Below, one piece after another: positions 60,466-64,000 of a stretch of DNA of 64,000 nucleotides. The stretch is from the NCBI RefSeq assembly GCF_002934445.1, contig NZ_PTJE01000001.1:930001-994000 (forward strand). The letters are read 5' to 3'. The first letter of the stretch is position 1, and the number at the start of each line of letters is the position of its first letter. The DNA comes from Nonlabens xylanidelens. Lineage in GTDB: Bacteria; Bacteroidota; Bacteroidia; Flavobacteriales; Flavobacteriaceae. A model generated the notes under the pieces. That model made no database searches. It saw only the letters and a program-made list of their open reading frames with translations, and had not been told where the DNA came from. The translations under genes were made by a program, and so were the position numbers.

Positions 60466-60606
60466 GAATACATACCAGCCCAACCTTATTTTGTACATAG
60501 TTCCCAACTTATGTCAGATTTTACCTTTTTGAAATAGTCGTATACCCTTTTGTGATCAAAATGTGATGTGTTTCTATGTTCTTTGAAAAGAATAAGAGAT
60601 ATCATC

Positions 60607-61089
60607 ATGAAATATATAGGAGCCTTAATTTTAGTATTAAGTAATTTGTTTTTTTTGAGTACCGATAAGGAGTATGTCAAAGATTATCAAAACGGTGTGT
60701 TAACTAGTGAAGGTTGGGTAGTAAATGGAGAAAAAGATGGTTACTGGAAATTCTACAAGGCTGGTGAGATAAGTGCTCAAGGGCATTTTAAAAGTAATGA
60801 AAAGGACGGTTATTGGTATTTGTACACAAATGGAATGTTAGATAAGGAAGGGTTTTATAAAAATAATTTTAAGCAAAATTGGTGGGTGTTTCATAATCAT
60901 AAAGGATACCGCACAATTAAAAAACAGTACGAACACGGCAAAGTTTCTGGTTATGCACTTTATTATAAAAAATCTAGTCTCTCTAAAGTAGAGGAGTATA
61001 AGTCTAATGAAAAATTAGGAGAATGGACCAGTTACTGGAAGTTTAGAGCAGACCATCCTGATTTTTCTATGAAAGATTTAAAGAAGTAA
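60607..61089 (+). CDS. MORN-like repeat protein, exported
   Basis: A 160-residue protein with an N-terminal hydrophobic stretch (MKYIGALILVLSNLFFLST) and MORN-like beta-hairpin repeats: GWVVNGEKDGYWKFYKAGEI, GHFKSNEKDGYWYLYTNGML, GFYKNNFKQNWWVFHN, EYKSNEKLGEWTSYWKF. Such YwqK-type repeat proteins are common in Flavobacteria and have no known function beyond binding. I start at ATG 60607; a frame open from 60568 adds no signal. A palindrome copy lies 141 bp upstream. Confidence 0.78.
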   Translation: MKYIGALILVLSNLFFLSTDKEYVKDYQNGVLTSEGWVVNGEKDGYWKFYKAGEISAQGHFKSNEKDGYWYLYTNGMLDKEGFYKNNFKQNWWVFHNHKGYRTIKKQYEHGKVSGYALYYKKSSLSKVEEYKSNEKLGEWTSYWKFRADHPDFSMKDLKK

Positions 61090-61155
61090 ATTGATTAGTT
61101 TTTATGACTAACCCATTCATAATCCTTAAATTGCCCCACTTTTAAACTCCCTGTT

Positions 61156-61857
61156 CTGAAAACAAATCCTATTATAAGAGTTATTATACCTGCCTATAAC
61201 GAGGCAGATTCCATACCTCTAGTCATTAAAGCGGTACCTTCTATGGTTACTGAGATAATCGTATGTAGTAATAATTCTAACGATGATACGGTAATAAATG
61301 CCCGTAATGCTGGTGCCACGGTAGTAGAAGAATCTACACCAGGGTATGGAAATGCATGTTTAAAAGGAATGGATTATGTCGCTTCATTACCTGAGTCTAC
61401 AGATATTATCGTGTTTCTAGATGGAGATTATAGTGATTATCCAGAACAGCTAGTAGAACTGGTATCGCCCATAATAGAAAAGGATATAGATTTTGTGATA
61501 GGTTCTCGAGTTAAAGAATTAAGAGAGGCAGGTTCTATGACTGGTCCTCAAATATTTGGAAACTGGCTGGCAACCAGTTTAATGCGATTATTCTTTAACT
61601 CTCGTTTTACAGACCTAGGACCTTTTAGAGCGATTAAGTATGATAAGCTTTTAGAGCTTAAAATGGAAGATCGTACTTATGGATGGACTGTAGAGATGCA
61701 ACTCAAGGCTTTAAAGAAAAGTTTTACTTATACTGAAGTTTCTATGAAATACCGCAATAGAATAGGTGTTTCAAAGGTATCAGGTACGGTTAAAGGTGCT
61801 ATCTTTGCAGGCGTTAAAATTTTGACATGGATTTTCAAATACGGTTTTAAAAAATGA
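61156..61857 (+). CDS. GT2 glycosyltransferase (polyprenol-phosphate sugar synthase-like), CTG start
   Basis: A 233-residue GT2 enzyme resembling dolichyl/undecaprenyl-phosphate mannosyl- or glucosyltransferases, with motifs RVIIPAYNEADSIP, CSNNSNDDT, FLDGDYSDYP (DxD), GSRVKE and TYGWTVEMQLKAL, and a C-terminal membrane-lying tail. The first ATG (61243) would remove the conserved nucleotide-binding strand RVIIPAYNEAD. The frame is open upstream to 61123 with CTG 61156 (giving MKTNPIIRV...) as the only reasonable start. The next gene overlaps by 4 bp. Confidence 0.78.
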   Translation: MKTNPIIRVIIPAYNEADSIPLVIKAVPSMVTEIIVCSNNSNDDTVINARNAGATVVEESTPGYGNACLKGMDYVASLPESTDIIVFLDGDYSDYPEQLVELVSPIIEKDIDFVIGSRVKELREAGSMTGPQIFGNWLATSLMRLFFNSRFTDLGPFRAIKYDKLLELKMEDRTYGWTVEMQLKALKKSFTYTEVSMKYRNRIGVSKVSGTVKGAIFAGVKILTWIFKYGFKK

Positions 61858-63338
61858 TTTTAGAGTGGATATGTATAGTAGTTTATTCTATATCGTTGAT
61901 TTTGATTTTATTCTATGCTTTTGCACAGCTTAATTTATTAATTAACTACGTTAGAGCCCAAAAAATAGTAGATAACTCTCCTTTATTAGATCTTAAGAAT
62001 CCTGAAGAGGTTCCTTATGTGACTATTCAATTGCCAGTGTTTAATGAGGCATATGTAATGGATAGATTGCTAGATAATATAGCGTTAATAGAATACCCTA
62101 GAGAAAAATTAGAAATACAGGTGCTAGACGACTCTACAGATGAGACGGTAGAAACTACAGCGGCACATGTAAATAGACTAGCAGCGACAGGTCTAGATAT
62201 AGTTCATATTACAAGAACAGATCGCAGCGGATTTAAAGCCGGTGCTTTAAAAGAAGGTCTAGCCATTGCAAAAGGTGATTTAATAGCAATTTTTGATGCA
62301 GATTTTTTACCAGATGCAGACTGGCTGTATAAAACGATTCCTTATTTCAAAGATCCAGAAATAGGTGTTGTGCAAACGCGATGGGCACATCTTAATCGTA
62401 ATTATTCTATTCTTACTCAAATACAAGCATTTGCACTAGATGCTCACTTTACTCTAGAGCAAGTTGGTCGTAATTCTAAAGGGCATTTCATTAACTTTAA
62501 TGGAACTGCTGGTGTATGGCGCAAAGAGACTATTTATGATGCAGGTAACTGGGAAGGTGATACCTTAACTGAAGATCTAGATTTAAGTTATCGAGCCCAA
62601 TTAAAAAACTGGAAATTTAAATACTTAGAACATGTAACCACTCCTGCAGAGTTACCTATCGTTATTAGTGCGGCTAGATCGCAACAGTTTAGATGGAATA
62701 AAGGTGGAGCAGAGAATTTTAGAAAAATGTTTAAAAGAGTGGTTTCTTCAGAGATGTCTTTTAAATCAAAAATGCATGGCGTACTTCACTTGTTAAATAG
62801 TACGATGTTTCTTAATGTACTTATAGTAGGTATTCTTAGTATACCTATGTTATACATAAAGAACGAGTACGGTCATTTACGAGAGTATTTTATAGTCATG
62901 AGTTTCTTTGTAATTAGTACGATCATATTTTTTATATGCTATTGGTACATGTATAAGAAGACTTATGGTAGTGGCCTTAAAAACTTCATATCATATATAG
63001 GTATGTTCTTTACTTTCTTTTCTATAGCAATGGGATTTTCTTTTCATAATTCTATAGCAGTATTAGAAGGTCACGCAGGTAAGCGCAGTGAATTTGTTCG
63101 TACTCCTAAGTTTAATCTGAAAGCAATGGGAGGCAACTGGAAATCAAATAAATACTTGCGTAAAAAAATTAGTCCGCATGTTATTATAGAAGGGATTTTG
63201 ATGTTGTATTTTGCATTTGGTATGTACTCTGCGTTTGTAGTGGGGACCGAGCCAGATTTCGGACTGTTTCCTTTTCACTTAATGCTTACTGTTGGTTTTG
63301 GATTTGTATTCTTCCGTAGTTTAACAGATAAACAATAA
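61854..63338 (+). CDS. Membrane GT2 glycosyltransferase (cellulose synthase-like)
   Basis: A 494-residue membrane glycosyltransferase. One N-terminal span (about 5-30), a cytosolic GT-A domain with IQLPVFNEAYVMDRL, LDDSTDETVE, IFDADFLPD (DxD), LTEDLDLSYR (TED) and QQFRWNKGG (QxxRW), and four C-terminal spans. The QxxRW motif marks processive beta-glycosyltransferases (cellulose, hyaluronan-like). The gene sits between a lipid-phosphate sugar transferase and a GT-C enzyme, so it may build a glycolipid or exopolysaccharide backbone. The donor is unknown. Confidence 0.85.
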   Translation: MILEWICIVVYSISLILILFYAFAQLNLLINYVRAQKIVDNSPLLDLKNPEEVPYVTIQLPVFNEAYVMDRLLDNIALIEYPREKLEIQVLDDSTDETVETTAAHVNRLAATGLDIVHITRTDRSGFKAGALKEGLAIAKGDLIAIFDADFLPDADWLYKTIPYFKDPEIGVVQTRWAHLNRNYSILTQIQAFALDAHFTLEQVGRNSKGHFINFNGTAGVWRKETIYDAGNWEGDTLTEDLDLSYRAQLKNWKFKYLEHVTTPAELPIVISAARSQQFRWNKGGAENFRKMFKRVVSSEMSFKSKMHGVLHLLNSTMFLNVLIVGILSIPMLYIKNEYGHLREYFIVMSFFVISTIIFFICYWYMYKKTYGSGLKNFISYIGMFFTFFSIAMGFSFHNSIAVLEGHAGKRSEFVRTPKFNLKAMGGNWKSNKYLRKKISPHVIIEGILMLYFAFGMYSAFVVGTEPDFGLFPFHLMLTVGFGFVFFRSLTDKQ

Positions 63339-64000
63339 TGGAACGCCGGTTAAGTAATGCTTTAGGTATTTTAACCATTATTAGTGCTGTACTTTATGGA
63401 TTGTTCTTTTCTATAGAGCGCAAGGAGTTTTCTAGTTTACTTATTATTTATGTATTGCTTTTTACGCTATTTGGAACGTTAACTTATGTTCTAGATAAAG
63501 CGACTAAAAGCAATCTTAAACTCTTACCTGACTTTATTGGAAAACGTTTTTACGGAATGCCATTACTAGGTGGAGTGTTTTTAATCGGACTGTTGTTAAG
63601 GTTTTTATTAATTGATAATACGCCACATCTTTCTCAAGATTTTTTCAGATTCATATGGGATGGACATCAATTAATTAATGGTTTTAATCCTTATTTATAC
63701 TTACCAGATGATGTTATAGCTTCTGGTGCAACCCATATTCCTAATGCTTCTTTTTTACATGCTTCTATGGGAGAACTCTCTAGTGGTTTGTATACAAATT
63801 ATCCACCTTTAAATCAGTTATTCTTTGCTGCAGCGGCATGGTTGGGTGGCGATAGTATCTTATCCAGTATCATATGGATGCGTGTATTCTTAATTCTCGC
63901 AGATGTAGGTATATTTATTTATGGTATAAAACTTTTACGTTTACTGGGTAAGTCAGAGTGGCTTATCACCTTGTATTATCTCAATCCTTTTACGATTATA
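63338..64000 (+). CDS. GT-C type membrane glycosyltransferase, N-terminal part
   Basis: The first 221 codons of a multi-span protein cut by the window edge. It starts by overlapping the previous stop by one base (TAATG) and shows hydrophobic spans and the GT-C luminal signature SQDFFRFIWDGHQLINGFNPY, in two parts SQDFFRFIWDGH and NGFNPYLYLP, with LYTNYPPLNQLFF. This is the polyprenol-phosphate mannosyltransferase type, whose donor would be the product of the GT2 gene at 61156. It was too near the edge for longer reading. Confidence 0.8.
   Translation, partial: MERRLSNALGILTIISAVLYGLFFSIERKEFSSLLIIYVLLFTLFGTLTYVLDKATKSNLKLLPDFIGKRFYGMPLLGGVFLIGLLLRFLLIDNTPHLSQDFFRFIWDGHQLINGFNPYLYLPDDVIASGATHIPNASFLHASMGELSSGLYTNYPPLNQLFFAAAAWLGGDSILSSIIWMRVFLILADVGIFIYGIKLLRLLGKSEWLITLYYLNPFTII

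Noticed and set aside
60317-60532. 71-codon plus-strand frame at the end of the large receptor gene
   Set aside because: Overlaps the receptor in another frame and translates through the palindrome (PLSRKR); no motif support.

Overview
The window looks like chromosome of a marine Flavobacteriaceae bacterium (Bacteroidota, of the Nonlabens/Dokdonia kind). It is AT-rich. Promoters, where visible, follow the Bacteroidota pattern (TAnnTTTG at -7, sometimes TTG about 20 bp upstream). Shine-Dalgarno sites are rare. Three proteins carry C-terminal type IX secretion sorting domains, a gliding-motility ABC ATPase (gldA) is present, and there are many SpII lipoproteins. I see no prophage, insertion sequence, CRISPR array or plasmid gene. 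All family calls come from reading motifs, not from searches.

Layout. 1-5.2 kb: uvrC start (partial), manA, thioredoxin, a secreted hydrolase, and mrp-nfu for Fe-S carriage. 5.2-9.9 kb (minus): DUF3050 protein, lipoprotein, glutaryl-CoA dehydrogenase-like enzyme, and the rpsP-rimM-trmN6 ribosome/tRNA operon. 10-14.5 kb: lipoprotein, retropepsin-like protease, tatD, acyltransferase, asparaginase, tRNA-Ser(GGA). 14.6-15.2 kb: two decayed genes, a BLUF photoreceptor and an FAD/NAD(P)-binding protein. 15.4-22.7 kb: CBS protein, hybrid histidine kinase, HupE/UreJ protein, dCMP deaminase, S41 protease, marC, rpe. 23-25 kb: an unfamiliar three-gene envelope cassette (glycine-zipper lipoprotein, small beta-barrel, papain-like amidase lipoprotein). 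25-29 kb: T9SS alginate-lyase-like PL6 enzyme and small membrane/lipoproteins. 29-32 kb: rpsO-pnp with a highly structured spacer. 32-35.3 kb: arsenosugar-type glycosyltransferase/nucleoside phosphorylase cluster. 35.3-36.2 kb: gldA. 36.4-40.4 kb: aromatic amino acid operon preceded by a leader peptide and attenuator. 40.5-48.7 kb: rsgA, dtd, a DUF3857 pair, MazG-like protein, aroA, queA. 48.9-54.8 kb: secreted protease, rlmN, arylsulfotransferase-like lipoprotein, T9SS protein. 55-64 kb: polyprenyl synthetase, der, a large outer-membrane receptor-like protein, a MORN-like protein and a glycosyltransferase operon running off the end.

Two signals stand out. First, the perfect 16-bp palindrome CGCTTTCGCGAAAGCG, or a one-base variant, occurs 16 times, about once per 4 kb. 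Eleven copies lie between genes (one inside a dead gene) and five inside genes, where it is read through in frame. In at least one gene (dtd) it is fitted into a conserved protein segment without changing length. This is a genome-wide site of unknown purpose. Second, upstream of the pheA-aminotransferase-tyrA-DAHP synthase operon is a 22-codon reading frame with nine aromatic codons out of ten consecutive ones. A competing antiterminator and a strong terminator follow it, making a textbook ribosome-mediated attenuator in a phylum where such leaders are little studied.
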